Source: Haloferula rosea (lineage in GTDB: Bacteria > Verrucomicrobiota > Verrucomicrobiia > Verrucomicrobiales > Akkermansiaceae). Taken from it: a DNA stretch of 64,000 bases. How positions within the stretch are numbered: position 1 is the stretch's first letter; each line of letters begins with the position of its first letter. The stretch lies in assembly GCF_016595525.1 (NCBI RefSeq), contig NZ_JAENII010000012.1:90803-154802 (forward strand), read 5' to 3'. Below, piece by piece: positions 27,701 to 35,732 of the stretch. Under the pieces are notes generated by a model, which saw nothing but the letters and a program-made list of their open reading frames with translations, made no database searches and was not told the origin of the DNA. The translations under genes were made by a program, and so were the position numbers.

Positions 27701-27840
27701 TCAGCCCACCACATCGAAGTGAAGTCACCGGTGCGGGGCATCAGTGGTGACAAGGGTGTCGCGGCACACGCGGAGCCCATCACACCCGCGGCCAGAAGCG
27801 ACCGCAGACCGGACGTAGTTGGGAAACATGGTATCTTCAT
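24772..27840 (-). CDS. large secreted LamG-domain protein of unknown activity
   Basis: The start at 27840 gives 1022 residues; an ATG four codons upstream is also possible. A signal peptide (LRSLLAAGVMGSACA) leads. A LamG/concanavalin-like domain at about residues 175-345 shows LELWAFVPTHHN, DAWNHLAMSYDGDSLRLYVN and VVDEIRLHDRALSAQEV. The long C-terminal region has several beta-rich stretches (QIHMPPSSRVELELVISYGH, DDIVRGTYRLRLDVQE) that I do not recognise. Together with the coupled sulfatase downstream it probably binds or processes a sulfated polysaccharide. It might be a lyase or esterase of an unassigned family, but no catalytic motif is clear. Confidence 0.75.
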   Translation of the reverse strand: MKIPCFPTTSGLRSLLAAGVMGSACAATPLSPLMPRTGDFTSMWWAEGFPGTTEGAPWLRCIQTGHYAMVLDTEAMRINQLGPVPKGSDYATFGKTPGTSWGAPSPADLSLVLSTNGKRYRCREGGKWSRHGGPRLIESGRIFQRGDVTDLVFAADDGERLNVEARFETAAWPDRLGLIFAARPGFQSIRAGESSFGKVGGGFGLDGSNHFEVAHDPGLDPEKFTLELWAFVPTHHNLSKHSTAWLVCKNRNEAADGSFGITLQRGVPHARLNIGGGREGQFTVKADSPHSLKLDAWNHLAMSYDGDSLRLYVNGRAVGSEKIGLKRTPGRDPLVFGRRGDNHGDGYHFRGVVDEIRLHDRALSAQEVRQAFTRPESPRPSARGWSFRTDGLACESAPREVWRDVSMEMKLSTADGALSLMDRWAQAKDQTWSSDEWRQVALALDPVSFEEEPATNPVKVSASSSGNRRAVKYEPTLGWHRINLDGIEPEVPDGVKPPSNDAIERVKLVLSNPTDREEVARLMFEKTAGGIKQRIGSPITGISAMLRDVEGNPTGIPVQLSKNWHNDPAGGVYSGMWFHGISQIHMPPSSRVELELVISYGHWGGLPAASHAQLSLVGWGSNQLWHQSALGAWGESICYEPDQVQANCTITDVRPALVKAGKDAKPWKWSGNMGGGDFFRLFDPSGKRVAHSAMRTTATRQGPCLTEVTYSGRLGKGVIHSSTVSLARTDDIVRGTYRLRLDVQEATDFSRFVVFQVGADTYNSTKERKMALGNETGLIKEWDTQWGGNKYRTQPIACSGATPWISLHQRVVDPQDKHASGANRGIVIRSWNARIGGKECPVWIAERGLTRGRSDSSTIDLLPPPGVTRLEPGDFIEATIEHLMIPQFASDYYGPNTSLRAALAENEDSWRMVSREAIENHREATLKIGRLIQAYPDLRIETENDEAEFILSGGLGHVPVTLTQLSSSTAGTLLVDGQPLDQSVHGRDFWQTDYDAKTRRWTRTYNIPATRKSSQLIQFKSE

Positions 27841-28246
27841 GGTTTGATCCATCGGAGGTTTCTGAACTCAGGGACGGACGCCCCTTCCAGACTCGGAAGG
27901 TTCTCTACCCGCTCCGCGGAAGGCATCAGGCTGGCGGGGAGTATGACGATGGAGGGTAGCTGGGTCGCGATTTGTTCCAAGGGTTCTGAGGTGGCGATTC
28001 TTTCGTAGGTCGGTATTCAATACTCTGATCAAAGAAACGACCTTCCCACTTTTTTGGGAATGCCGAGGAAGGGTTCCCATGTCAGTCGAAGAAGAACCTG
28101 CCCTGAGAACGGAGTCCCCATGCCGATGAGGCCTCTACCTTGGACAAACCCCTGCTCTGGAGGAGCAGCAGGCCGAAAAGATCCACGACACCGATTCCCG
28201 CCGAATTTCAATTCACCCAGACACCAATCCCGCCCATGGTCGGACC
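27841..28246. other. 406-base non-coding stretch
   Basis: This region separates the divergent LamG and small secreted protein genes. The only structure I see is a 6-base inverted repeat TTCCCA-(6)-TGGGAA at 28043-28060, with a T tract in its loop. There is no credible gene, tRNA or strong promoter by eye. Both divergent promoters must lie here. Confidence 0.4.
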
Positions 28247-28729
28247 ATGATCCGACTCTGGTTCCTATCCCTCGCTCTTCTCGGCGGCATTCACGCCGCG
28301 CCCATCAAGGAACTCGAGTCCCTGAAATGGATGGAAGGCACCTGGGTCCACGAGTCGGAAGGAACCACCGTCCGGGTGAAGAGCCGCTGGCTGGATGAAG
28401 GGCGCTTCCTCGAGAGAAACTTCGAAATCCAGCTCGGCAAGGAGCCACTCAGGAAGATGCGCCAGACCGTCTACTGGGATCCCGCAGAGAAGGAAATCCG
28501 CTCTTGGGGAACCTTCAGCGATGGGACCTTCGAGACCGGGGTATGGCGGATGAAGGACGGCACTCTGGAAATCCGGCGGGAGATCACCTACCCGGATGGG
28601 ACGCGAGGAAAAGCCACCAACCTGTGGACCCCGATCGACCCGAAGAACTGCGCATGGAGCTCGGTCAAGCGGGCCATGGGCCGGAAGAAAATGCCCGACA
28701 TCCCGACCACCAGCCTGCAGAAGGACTAA
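28247..28729 (+). CDS. small secreted protein, DUF1579/lipocalin-like
   Basis: The 160-residue protein has a signal peptide (MIRLWFLSLALLGGIHA). The mature part begins ELESLKWMEGTWV and continues with alternating strand-like segments (RWLDEGRFLERNFEI, YWDPAEKEIRSWGTFSDGTF), like the secreted proteins that measure out a small beta-barrel in Verrucomicrobia and Planctomycetes. No catalytic residues are evident and no binding partner is known. It stands alone, ending 70 bp before the convergent porin gene. Confidence 0.65.
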   Translation: MIRLWFLSLALLGGIHAAPIKELESLKWMEGTWVHESEGTTVRVKSRWLDEGRFLERNFEIQLGKEPLRKMRQTVYWDPAEKEIRSWGTFSDGTFETGVWRMKDGTLEIRREITYPDGTRGKATNLWTPIDPKNCAWSSVKRAMGRKKMPDIPTTSLQKD

Positions 28730-28799
28730 CAGCCCTTTCAAGGACCTTCAGAACGGGCCCGGCCCTGTCCTGATCAACGCCAACGCCCCTTGGCCGGCT

Positions 28800-30071
28800 T
28801 CAGAAGTAGCCCCGATAGGCCATGAGATAGCTCATGACGCGTACATCCCCCCGGCGGGCGCGGAGTTCGGTGTGCGAGACTCCGGCCATGATCTTCGAGC
28901 GGTGACCACAAATGTAGTAGTTCAAGCCGGCGTAAATCTTGTGGCTCAGGTCCCCGCGACCTCTTCCGACATCCACCAGCACGTCCTGATGGCGCGCTCT
29001 GACATAACGGCTGTCGAGGCGGATCCCCTCGAGTTCCTCGGACGCCTGATACTCGTAGCTGGCGACAAACTGAAGTTTGTCCTCGAGCAGCCAATACCAA
29101 GGCATCACCACACAACCCCAGAAATCACCCTGCCGACGTTGGCGGACGTGCCCTTCCTGAATGCCTCCATTGTCCCCGTAGATCCCGTTCACCAGAATCC
29201 CCCACCGGTCTCCCGTATAGACACCGGCCAGTGAGCTTGCCCAGGCGTAGCCCAGCGCCAGATCGATGCCGTCCGGATCGTTCATGACCTGGTCGAACAC
29301 GAAGCGCCATCGTTTGCTGGGTTCCCATTCAAGGCTGGCGTAGTAGAACTGCCCGTTGTTCCAACCACTGAGGTACTCGCCACTGACATCACCACTGAAC
29401 ACCCCGAGTGAAAGCTCCCAGTCACCCCGACCGGCCGACAGCATACCACCCGTCGGGCGACCTTCCTCACCGCCGATCCGATCAATGATCGCCGAGCGCT
29501 CAATGGTCAGGATCTCCCTCGACGACTGGTGGGACTCTTCACCCACCGCGACCCTCATCTTGCCATAGGTGAACTCCAGCTTGTCCAGGAACTTGAGATC
29601 GAATGCCTTGTCGAAATCGACCTCGAGGGTCAATTGGTCGATCGTGTCATACCCCCACGACAGATCGAACGGGTAGCTGTCCCTGAACCGTCGGTCGTCA
29701 ACGAGGTTCACGCTCAACTCGGCCTTGAGGAATCTCAGGAACTCCACCTCGGTATCCAACCGCACGCGGCGGAACTCGTCGTAGGTGTCATGGAAGGAGC
29801 GACCATTGACGTCCCTGCCGTCCAGATAGGCGACCTGGTACTGGAAACGCCCTCCGATCTCCCAACTCTGGACGTAGGGGTTCTCATCGGACTCGTAGAG
29901 CAATCCCGGCGAATCCTCGATCCACTCACAGATGCTCCGGGATTCAGGCTCTTCCAACGGCTCCACCACCTCCTTGGAGCCCATGCTTCCATCTCCTGCA
30001 TGGACCAGAGGCCATGCAATCCATGCCGCTGCGACCAAGGCCGGTGACAAGTTCATCCTCTCTGGTTTCAT
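28800..30071 (-). CDS. outer-membrane porin, phosphate-selective porin O/P-like
   Basis: The protein has 423 residues from the ATG that overlaps the DUF4956 stop (ATGA), or 418 from an internal ATG at 30056 that gives a more ordinary signal peptide (LSPALVAAAWIAWPLVHA). After an acidic linker, the barrel starts with IGGRFQYQVAYLDG and the phrase DEFRRVRLDTEVEFLRF, which resembles the EFRRARLG segment of OprO/OprP porins. Strands alternate to a terminal Phe (YLMAYRGYF). It would let anions such as phosphate or polyphosphate cross the outer membrane. The VTC-domain and DUF4956 genes upstream in the same operon support a phosphate link, though substrate selectivity is not visible in sequence. 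Confidence 0.75.
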   Translation of the reverse strand: MKPERMNLSPALVAAAWIAWPLVHAGDGSMGSKEVVEPLEEPESRSICEWIEDSPGLLYESDENPYVQSWEIGGRFQYQVAYLDGRDVNGRSFHDTYDEFRRVRLDTEVEFLRFLKAELSVNLVDDRRFRDSYPFDLSWGYDTIDQLTLEVDFDKAFDLKFLDKLEFTYGKMRVAVGEESHQSSREILTIERSAIIDRIGGEEGRPTGGMLSAGRGDWELSLGVFSGDVSGEYLSGWNNGQFYYASLEWEPSKRWRFVFDQVMNDPDGIDLALGYAWASSLAGVYTGDRWGILVNGIYGDNGGIQEGHVRQRRQGDFWGCVVMPWYWLLEDKLQFVASYEYQASEELEGIRLDSRYVRARHQDVLVDVGRGRGDLSHKIYAGLNYYICGHRSKIMAGVSHTELRARRGDVRVMSYLMAYRGYF

Positions 30072-30766
30072 GAATCGAATTCCTTCTCGGTTGGAGCGAT
30101 CACCACCCGGTTGTTCCCAGTTGCCGCCTGCACGGCTTCCAGCAGATCCACCGTCCGCATGTTGTCCTTCAGCTGCAATCCGTATCGCAGTTCCGTCATC
30201 ATGCCCGCCTGAACCGAGGAAATGCGCAGGAGCTGGGTGCGCACCGTGAAGCTCTCGAAGATCGGGTTCAGCAGTTCTTCGAAGTCATGGTCATTCGTCA
30301 GCCGCAAGGTCATCATGTGGGATGCACGACGCGCGGCGAAGGCATTCGTCTTGGTAAGCAGATAGATCGCCAGACCCACGATCACCGTGATGATGCACGC
30401 CATCAGATAAAGCCGGGCACCCACCACCATGCCGATTGCCATGGCGAAGAAGACAAAGGCAAGATCTCGTGACTGACCGAGCGTGCGGCGGAAACGAATC
30501 ACCGAAAACGCCGCGAACATGCCGAAGGCAATCGCCCCGTTCCCGCTGACCACCATGATCAGGATGGTGGTCACCACGCCGATGACGATCAGCGTCTGGA
30601 CAAAATCCTGCGAATAACGCGTCCCCTGGTAAGTCTTCCGGTAGAGGCTGCCGATGAGAAGATTCAGACCAATGCTGATGAGCATCGCAAGAGCGACCTC
30701 GGCAGGGCCGGGAATCCCCTCAGCATTCGGCGAAGCGAGATCGGTGAATAGGGTGTCCAGATTCAT
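30068..30766 (-). CDS. DUF4956 inner-membrane protein
   Basis: The start at ATG 30766 gives 232 residues and overlaps the VTC gene by 47 bases. Four hydrophobic segments lie at about residues 20-150, including FVQTLIVIGVVTTILIMVVS and the DUF4956 hallmark FGMFAAFSVIRFRRTLGQSRD. A soluble C-terminal domain of about 80 residues follows (MMTLRLTNDHDFEELLNPIF). DUF4956 proteins are repeatedly found next to VTC-domain genes in other bacteria. They may form the membrane partner through which polyphosphate made by the VTC domain is handled; that role is an inference. Confidence 0.85.
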   Translation of the reverse strand: MNLDTLFTDLASPNAEGIPGPAEVALAMLISIGLNLLIGSLYRKTYQGTRYSQDFVQTLIVIGVVTTILIMVVSGNGAIAFGMFAAFSVIRFRRTLGQSRDLAFVFFAMAIGMVVGARLYLMACIITVIVGLAIYLLTKTNAFAARRASHMMTLRLTNDHDFEELLNPIFESFTVRTQLLRISSVQAGMMTELRYGLQLKDNMRTVDLLEAVQAATGNNRVVIAPTEKEFDS

Positions 30767-31484
30767 GAGTGTCGGAGCGCTGCATCTCGTAACGGTCGAG
30801 AGCGGTCGCAAACTTGCTGAAGCCCCGTGGTGACAGCGAGTGCTTGCCGATCAACTCGCGGAACCAGTAGGGAACCGAACCGATCGTCTTCACTTCCATG
30901 ATCGCCTCACCGGGTTCCAACAGTTCGAGGTCGGGTTCACTTTCTTCCCCGGACGCGTAGTCGGGAAACATGCAGCGGACCGGGTGATCGAACGTGATCC
31001 GAATCGTCCCCTCCGGCCCACTGTCGTAGGCCCAGCGATGATACTGGATCCGAACCACCGGCTTCTGCTCCGGATCCTTCATCAGCGCAACCAATTCATC
31101 ACGGAACCGGTCATCGCCTGCTTCAGCAAAGGTCGGGATCTCACCGCGCAGGAATCCCTGAAGAGCCGGCTCGTCCACCTCCATGCGCCGCTTCACTGCC
31201 TGACCGGACAACTTGTGCTTGATCTCGATGAAGTGGACCGGCGTCAGCTTGCCACTAGGGTCGACGTAGGTCCGCGTCCGAATGCGGCGCCGGTTCGGTT
31301 TCGATAGTACTTTCTGCCAGTAGCTGTCACGGTCCTCCGAGTCGAAATAATCGGAACGCACTTGGTAGCCGTCCACCGTATCACGGTCCGCCTCAAGCTG
31401 ATCCGCCACTTGCGAACGCACCGAATCGAGAATCCCCGCGGGCAGCAGAAATTTGAATTCAAGTCGGTTTTGATCAGCATCCAT
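30720..31484 (-). CDS. VTC-domain protein (candidate polyphosphate polymerase)
   Basis: The 254-residue protein is a single VTC domain. The basic tunnel residues known from yeast Vtc4 can be matched in order: Lys11 in RLEFKFLL, Arg69/Arg71 in RIRTRTYV, Glu87/Lys89 in FIEIKHK, Lys98 in VKRRMEVDE, Arg145/Arg150 in VRIQYHRWAY, Arg162 in IRITFDHPVR, Glu197/Lys199 in IMEVKTIG and Ser223/Lys224 in GFSKFATAL. An active polymerase making polyphosphate from ATP is therefore plausible. No SPX or membrane domain is fused; the membrane part is probably supplied by the overlapping DUF4956 gene. It is the first gene of a VTC-DUF4956-porin operon. Confidence 0.88.
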   Translation of the reverse strand: MDADQNRLEFKFLLPAGILDSVRSQVADQLEADRDTVDGYQVRSDYFDSEDRDSYWQKVLSKPNRRRIRTRTYVDPSGKLTPVHFIEIKHKLSGQAVKRRMEVDEPALQGFLRGEIPTFAEAGDDRFRDELVALMKDPEQKPVVRIQYHRWAYDSGPEGTIRITFDHPVRCMFPDYASGEESEPDLELLEPGEAIMEVKTIGSVPYWFRELIGKHSLSPRGFSKFATALDRYEMQRSDTHESGHPIHRSRFAEC

Positions 31485-31870
31485 GGGTTTGAGCGCTGAA
31501 CAACAAAGCCCATTGGGAGACGACTACACAACCCAAAAATATGCATGCATCATCATGCCGTGCAGCCGACAGCACCCTCACGCATCCCATTCTTACTCCA
31601 TCTTGCGTCCTGATCTAACACCTCACCACCAGATCCCCTTCACCATTTCGACCCGATCCTCAGCGCAAAGACAAATCGAGTCATGGAAACCGTCCCCCGG
31701 GGTCGCCTTCACGCACCCGGAACCGGCTCCCATTCACCCGCTCCACGCCGACCCGGTTCGCGTGCCTCCGCCCGCATCGGCAACGATCCGGCATCCTCGG
31801 GTCCCGCCCCCCAAGCCACCTTCCCGCGGTGGATGACCTTTTTTGGGTTGGGTTTCCATGATCTCGCACT
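31485..31870. other. 386-base non-coding stretch between divergent genes
   Basis: The region separates the VTC operon and the lipoprotein hydrolase gene and must hold both promoters. It contains ATATGCATGCATCATCATG at about 31541-31559, a short ATGCAT-type palindromic patch. I see no PhoB-like direct repeats, no tRNA and no convincing small gene. Confidence 0.4.
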
Positions 31871-33703
31871 ATGCATCGCCGGGTAATGATCTCACGAAAG
31901 CTCACCATTTCAGGTGCGATAGCCATCTTGACCCTCGCCGCCTGCAGTGGCCCCAACGTCAAGATCCTCGATCGCCCGGTCAGCGAGACCAAAACAGCCC
32001 GCGCCCTGACCAGTTCCACCGCCCTCGAGCAGGAAACCCGGCGCACTCTCCGCCAGGAGGACCTCCTCCAGCTCTACAAGAAGGACTCCCATGCCGCGAT
32101 TTCCGAGATGGCACGCCGGTTCAAGACCGAACCCAGCCCGGAACGCCGTCTCGCACTCGCTGAAATGAGCTCGGATTCCGCCGACATCCTCACCCGGCAA
32201 CAACCGCTGGATGCCCTCGGGCGCTACCTCGACGCCGCCTGGCTCACCCGCGACGGGGCCCTCGCCGCCAGCCGCCAAGGCATCGAAACCACGGAGCGCA
32301 CGATGTACGCCTACGTGTCCGCGCGTGTCGCCCGCCTGATCCGCGACCAGCCGAAAGCCTCAGGAAGATCCCGCCGCGTCTCCGGCTCATTCCACCCATG
32401 GGAGCTCAAGCTCGATGAAGGCACGGGCAAGGTGGACCCGAGGGACTACGACCTCGTGGTCCCCGCCAGCTGGCTGAAGACCGACGGCATCAAGTGGAAA
32501 TCCATCACCCAGGAAGGGGTCGGCGCCGCCATGGTCGGACACCGGGCCGCCACTCCGGAGCGGAAGGAGGCCGATCCGCTCATCCCCGCAGCCGGTCGGG
32601 GGTTTCCGCTGAATGCGCGGATCGACTTTCAGGGAAAGACGGCGCGACTCGTGATCCAGGACCTGATGGACCGCTCCACCACCTCGTCCGGCGTCCCACT
32701 GGCGGCCAACTTTTCCGCAGCGGTCTCCTTCAGCTACTATGCCGATGTCCGGCGGATGAACCGCCTCGAGGCCCTGCTCAATCCAAACGAATACCAGGAC
32801 ACCAAGGGGATGTTCTCGCTTCGCCCCTACGACCCCGACCGCATTCCACTCATTCTCGTCCACGGTCTGCTTTCGAGTGCCGAGGCCTGGTATCCCTTCA
32901 TCAATCTGCTGCTGGCCGACCCTGCAGTCCGTGAGCACTACCAGATCGTCTTGTTCAACTATCCAACCGGCGTGCCCATCTCACAAAGTGCCGCCGAGCT
33001 TCGCTCCGCGCTGACCGACTATCAGCGGCGGAACGACCCGAATCGCAGCAACCCGAAGATGCGGGACATGGTCATCCTCGGCCACAGCATGGGCGGCATC
33101 ATCTCGAATGCCCAGATCCGCTCCAGTGGCGACCGCGTTTACGACGCCTATTTCACCAAGGACCTCAACCAACTCGACCTCTCCAAGGAGCAGGAGAACG
33201 ACATTAAGACCTACGGTTACTTCAAAGCCAACCCGGATATCGACCGGGCCATCCTGCTTGCCGCGCCACTCCGTGGCAGCGCCTTCGCCTCCAATCGCAT
33301 CGGCCAATTCGGCGCCAGCCTGATCCGGCTGCCCTTCAACGTGGTTGACGCCGTCTTCGGCCAGATCGAGGTGGTTGATGCCCTGACCGACGTTGCCCAG
33401 CAGGCCAGCCAGCGCCCCAGGAACAGCGTGACCAGCCTACGCCCGGACAATCCACTGCTCGGAGCCTTCCTGAGTTGCCCTGTCCGACCCGGCGTCCAAA
33501 TCCACTCCATTGTCGCCCAGAAAGACCCGGATACCCCCATCGAGGAAGGCACCGATGGTTTCGTCCCCTACACCAGCTCCCACCTCGATGAGGCGGTGTC
33601 CGAAGTGGTCGTCAAGGGCGCCGACCACCGCGGAATGGTCAACCGGGACGAGACCGTGCAGGAAGTCTGGAGAATTCTCCGCCTCCACGCCGGGATCAAG
33701 TGA
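31871..33703 (+). CDS. lipoprotein alpha/beta hydrolase
   Basis: The 610-residue protein has a lipoprotein signal with lipobox LTLAAC (Cys25); an ATG at 31886 would shorten the N-terminus by five residues. A helical region of about 300 residues comes before the hydrolase domain. That domain starts PLILVHGLLSSAEAWYPF, has the nucleophile elbow LGHSMGG (Ser406), and ends with FVPYTSSHLDE and KGADHRGMV, where the Asp and His of the triad are expected. It would be anchored to the outer or inner membrane and hydrolyse an ester or lipid. The N-terminal half is unrecognised. The gene stands alone, with the convergent ppk2 56 bp downstream. Confidence 0.8.
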   Translation: MHRRVMISRKLTISGAIAILTLAACSGPNVKILDRPVSETKTARALTSSTALEQETRRTLRQEDLLQLYKKDSHAAISEMARRFKTEPSPERRLALAEMSSDSADILTRQQPLDALGRYLDAAWLTRDGALAASRQGIETTERTMYAYVSARVARLIRDQPKASGRSRRVSGSFHPWELKLDEGTGKVDPRDYDLVVPASWLKTDGIKWKSITQEGVGAAMVGHRAATPERKEADPLIPAAGRGFPLNARIDFQGKTARLVIQDLMDRSTTSSGVPLAANFSAAVSFSYYADVRRMNRLEALLNPNEYQDTKGMFSLRPYDPDRIPLILVHGLLSSAEAWYPFINLLLADPAVREHYQIVLFNYPTGVPISQSAAELRSALTDYQRRNDPNRSNPKMRDMVILGHSMGGIISNAQIRSSGDRVYDAYFTKDLNQLDLSKEQENDIKTYGYFKANPDIDRAILLAAPLRGSAFASNRIGQFGASLIRLPFNVVDAVFGQIEVVDALTDVAQQASQRPRNSVTSLRPDNPLLGAFLSCPVRPGVQIHSIVAQKDPDTPIEEGTDGFVPYTSSHLDEAVSEVVVKGADHRGMVNRDETVQEVWRILRLHAGIK

Positions 33704-33759
33704 TCGCCTGACCAGCCGGACCCGGGGACAGGCCAAAGGCCCCACACCTCGCCGGGCCC

Positions 33760-34560
33760 TCAGAACCCCTCGTCGACAAACTTCCTCTTTTCAAACATCG
33801 CATCGACGTCGAAGCCATCGGCGTCCTGCAGCGGAGGAAGCTTCACCTCATCGCGCCCCGTATCTTTGTAGGGAACCTGCTTGAGCAGGTGGGTGATGCA
33901 GTTCAATCGCGCCCGCTTCTTGTCATCGGATCGCACCAGATTCCACGGCGATTCCTCCGTATCGGTCTCATCGAACATCCGGTCGTAGGCCTTTGAGTAG
34001 TCATACCAGTGGTCACGTGCCTTCACATCCATCGGGCTCAACTTCCACTGCTTGAGCGGATCCTCGATCCGGGCCTCGAATCGCTTCAACTGCTGCTCGG
34101 GACTAACGACGAGGAAATACTTGATGAGCAGGATCCCCGAGCGGATGAGAGCGGACTCCCATCCCGGACAGATGCGAAGGAATTCATCATACTCTTCATC
34201 CGTGCAGAAACCCATGACCTTCTCCACCCCGGCTCGGTTGTACCAACTCCGGTCGAAGATCACGACCTGCCCCGCCGACGGCAGGTGAGCCGCATAGCGT
34301 TGGAAATAGAATTGGGTTCTCTCCTCCTCGTTCGGCGCCGGCAATGCCACCACGCGGAAAACCCGCGGACTCACCTTCTCCGTGATCCGCTTGATCACGC
34401 CCCCCTTCCCCGCCGTGTCCCGCCCTTCGAAGATCACCAGCACCTTCGCGCCGCTCTCCACCACCCAGTCCTGCAGCTTGCACAACTCGATCTGCAACCG
34501 CTCCAGTTCCTCCTCATAGACCTTCTTGTCCATCTTGCCGGACTTCTTCTTTTTTCCCAT
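33760..34560 (-). CDS. ppk2: polyphosphate kinase 2
   Basis: The 266-residue protein is a class I-length PPK2. It has Walker A FEGRDTAGKGG at residues 45-54, the Walker B / catalytic segment IFDRSWYNRAGVEKVMG (Asp103, Arg104), the Lys-rich N-terminus and the family phrase LKQWKLSPMDVKARDHWYDY. PPK2 enzymes transfer phosphate between polyphosphate and nucleotides, mostly to regenerate GTP or ATP. It is transcribed on its own and lies about 2.3 kb from the VTC operon on the same strand, so the cell has both a putative polyphosphate maker and a user in one neighbourhood. Confidence 0.95.
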   Translation of the reverse strand: MGKKKKSGKMDKKVYEEELERLQIELCKLQDWVVESGAKVLVIFEGRDTAGKGGVIKRITEKVSPRVFRVVALPAPNEEERTQFYFQRYAAHLPSAGQVVIFDRSWYNRAGVEKVMGFCTDEEYDEFLRICPGWESALIRSGILLIKYFLVVSPEQQLKRFEARIEDPLKQWKLSPMDVKARDHWYDYSKAYDRMFDETDTEESPWNLVRSDDKKRARLNCITHLLKQVPYKDTGRDEVKLPPLQDADGFDVDAMFEKRKFVDEGF

Positions 34561-34727
34561 GACGTCGCCGACCCTAGCTGCCGCCCCGGTTCCCTGTCAG
34601 TGAAGAAAGCCCGCAGAAGTCCAGAACGAGGACTTCCCTCCCGACTGACGCTCCTTCTTCCCGGTCCCCTCACGATTCGGTTGCAAGCCATCCGCGAGGC
34701 ACTACACTACGCCCCTTTTCAGGAGCC

Positions 34728-35729
34728 ATGAGTGAAGCCAAACATGTAGCCATCGTCGGAGCGACCGGAGCTGTCGGCGGGGAAATGCGCCATTGCCTCG
34801 AGCAACGCGACTTTCCCATCAAGTCCCTCACCCTGCTGGCATCCGCCCGCTCGGCAGGCAGGAAATTTCCATTCCGAGGCGAGGAGATCACCGTCAAGGA
34901 GCTCACCCACGATTCCTTCGAGGGCATCGACATCGCCCTCTTTTCCGCCGGTGGCGGCATCTCCAAGGAATTCGGCCCATCGGCCGCCAAGGCAGGCTGC
35001 ATCGTCATCGACAACTCCTCCGCCTTCCGCATGGACGAGGATGTCCCGCTCGTGGTCCCCGAGATCAACCCCGAGGCCGCGAAAAACGCCCCGCGCAACA
35101 TCATCGCGAACCCGAATTGCTCGACCATCATCACCTTGATGGGCTTGGCACCCTTGCATGAAGCCTTCGGCCTCAAGGCCATCATTGCCTCCACCTATCA
35201 GGCCGTATCCGGCTCCGGAGCCCAAGGCATCATCGAGCTCGAAGAGCAGGTCCAGGCGATTGCCAACGGCCGCGAATTCACCCCGAAGGTCTATCCCCGC
35301 CAGATCGCCTTCAATGTAATCCCCGAAGTCGATGCCTTCACCGACAACGGCTACACCAAGGAAGAACTCAAGATGCTCAATGAAGGACGCAAGATCCTCG
35401 ACCTTCCCGACCTCCGCGTGTCCTGCACCTGCGTGCGCGTGCCCGTCTATCGCTCGCACTCGATCTCGGTGACCGCCAAGTTCGAGCGCCCGGTCGACGT
35501 CGAGTCCGCCCGCGCCGCCTTCAGCGGAAAGCCAGGCATCATCGTCACCGACGACCCTGCCGAGCGCCTCTATCCGGTCCCTCTCGACACCACCGGCGGC
35601 GACAACTGCCAGATCGGACGCATCCGCAAGAACACCGTCTTCAACAACGCCCTCGACCTCTGGATCGTCGGCGATCAGGTGCGCAAGGGCGCGGCCCTCA
35701 ACGCGGTGCAAATCGCCGAAATCCTCTGA
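34728..35729 (+). CDS. asd: aspartate-semialdehyde dehydrogenase
   Basis: The 333-residue protein has the NADP Rossmann motif HVAIVGATGAVGGEM, IALFSAGGGISKEFGP, IDNSSAFRMDEDVPLVVPEI, the active-site Cys in NPNCSTIITLMGLAPLH (near residue 131) and the His in RVPVYRSHS. It reduces aspartyl phosphate to aspartate semialdehyde for lysine/diaminopimelate, threonine and methionine synthesis. Three bases separate it from ispA, so the two are co-transcribed. Confidence 0.97.
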   Translation: MSEAKHVAIVGATGAVGGEMRHCLEQRDFPIKSLTLLASARSAGRKFPFRGEEITVKELTHDSFEGIDIALFSAGGGISKEFGPSAAKAGCIVIDNSSAFRMDEDVPLVVPEINPEAAKNAPRNIIANPNCSTIITLMGLAPLHEAFGLKAIIASTYQAVSGSGAQGIIELEEQVQAIANGREFTPKVYPRQIAFNVIPEVDAFTDNGYTKEELKMLNEGRKILDLPDLRVSCTCVRVPVYRSHSISVTAKFERPVDVESARAAFSGKPGIIVTDDPAERLYPVPLDTTGGDNCQIGRIRKNTVFNNALDLWIVGDQVRKGAALNAVQIAEIL

Positions 35730-35732
35730 GGC

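Noticed and set aside
27841..28246. tRNA or small RNA gene in the non-coding gap
   Set aside because: No cloverleaf arms, T-loop GGTTCGA-type consensus or CCA end could be found; only a weak 6-base hairpin is present.
31683..31886. Small plus-strand gene in the gap before the lipoprotein hydrolase
   Set aside because: The frame gives a Pro/Arg-rich random-looking peptide with no motif, and it overlaps the lipoprotein start region.
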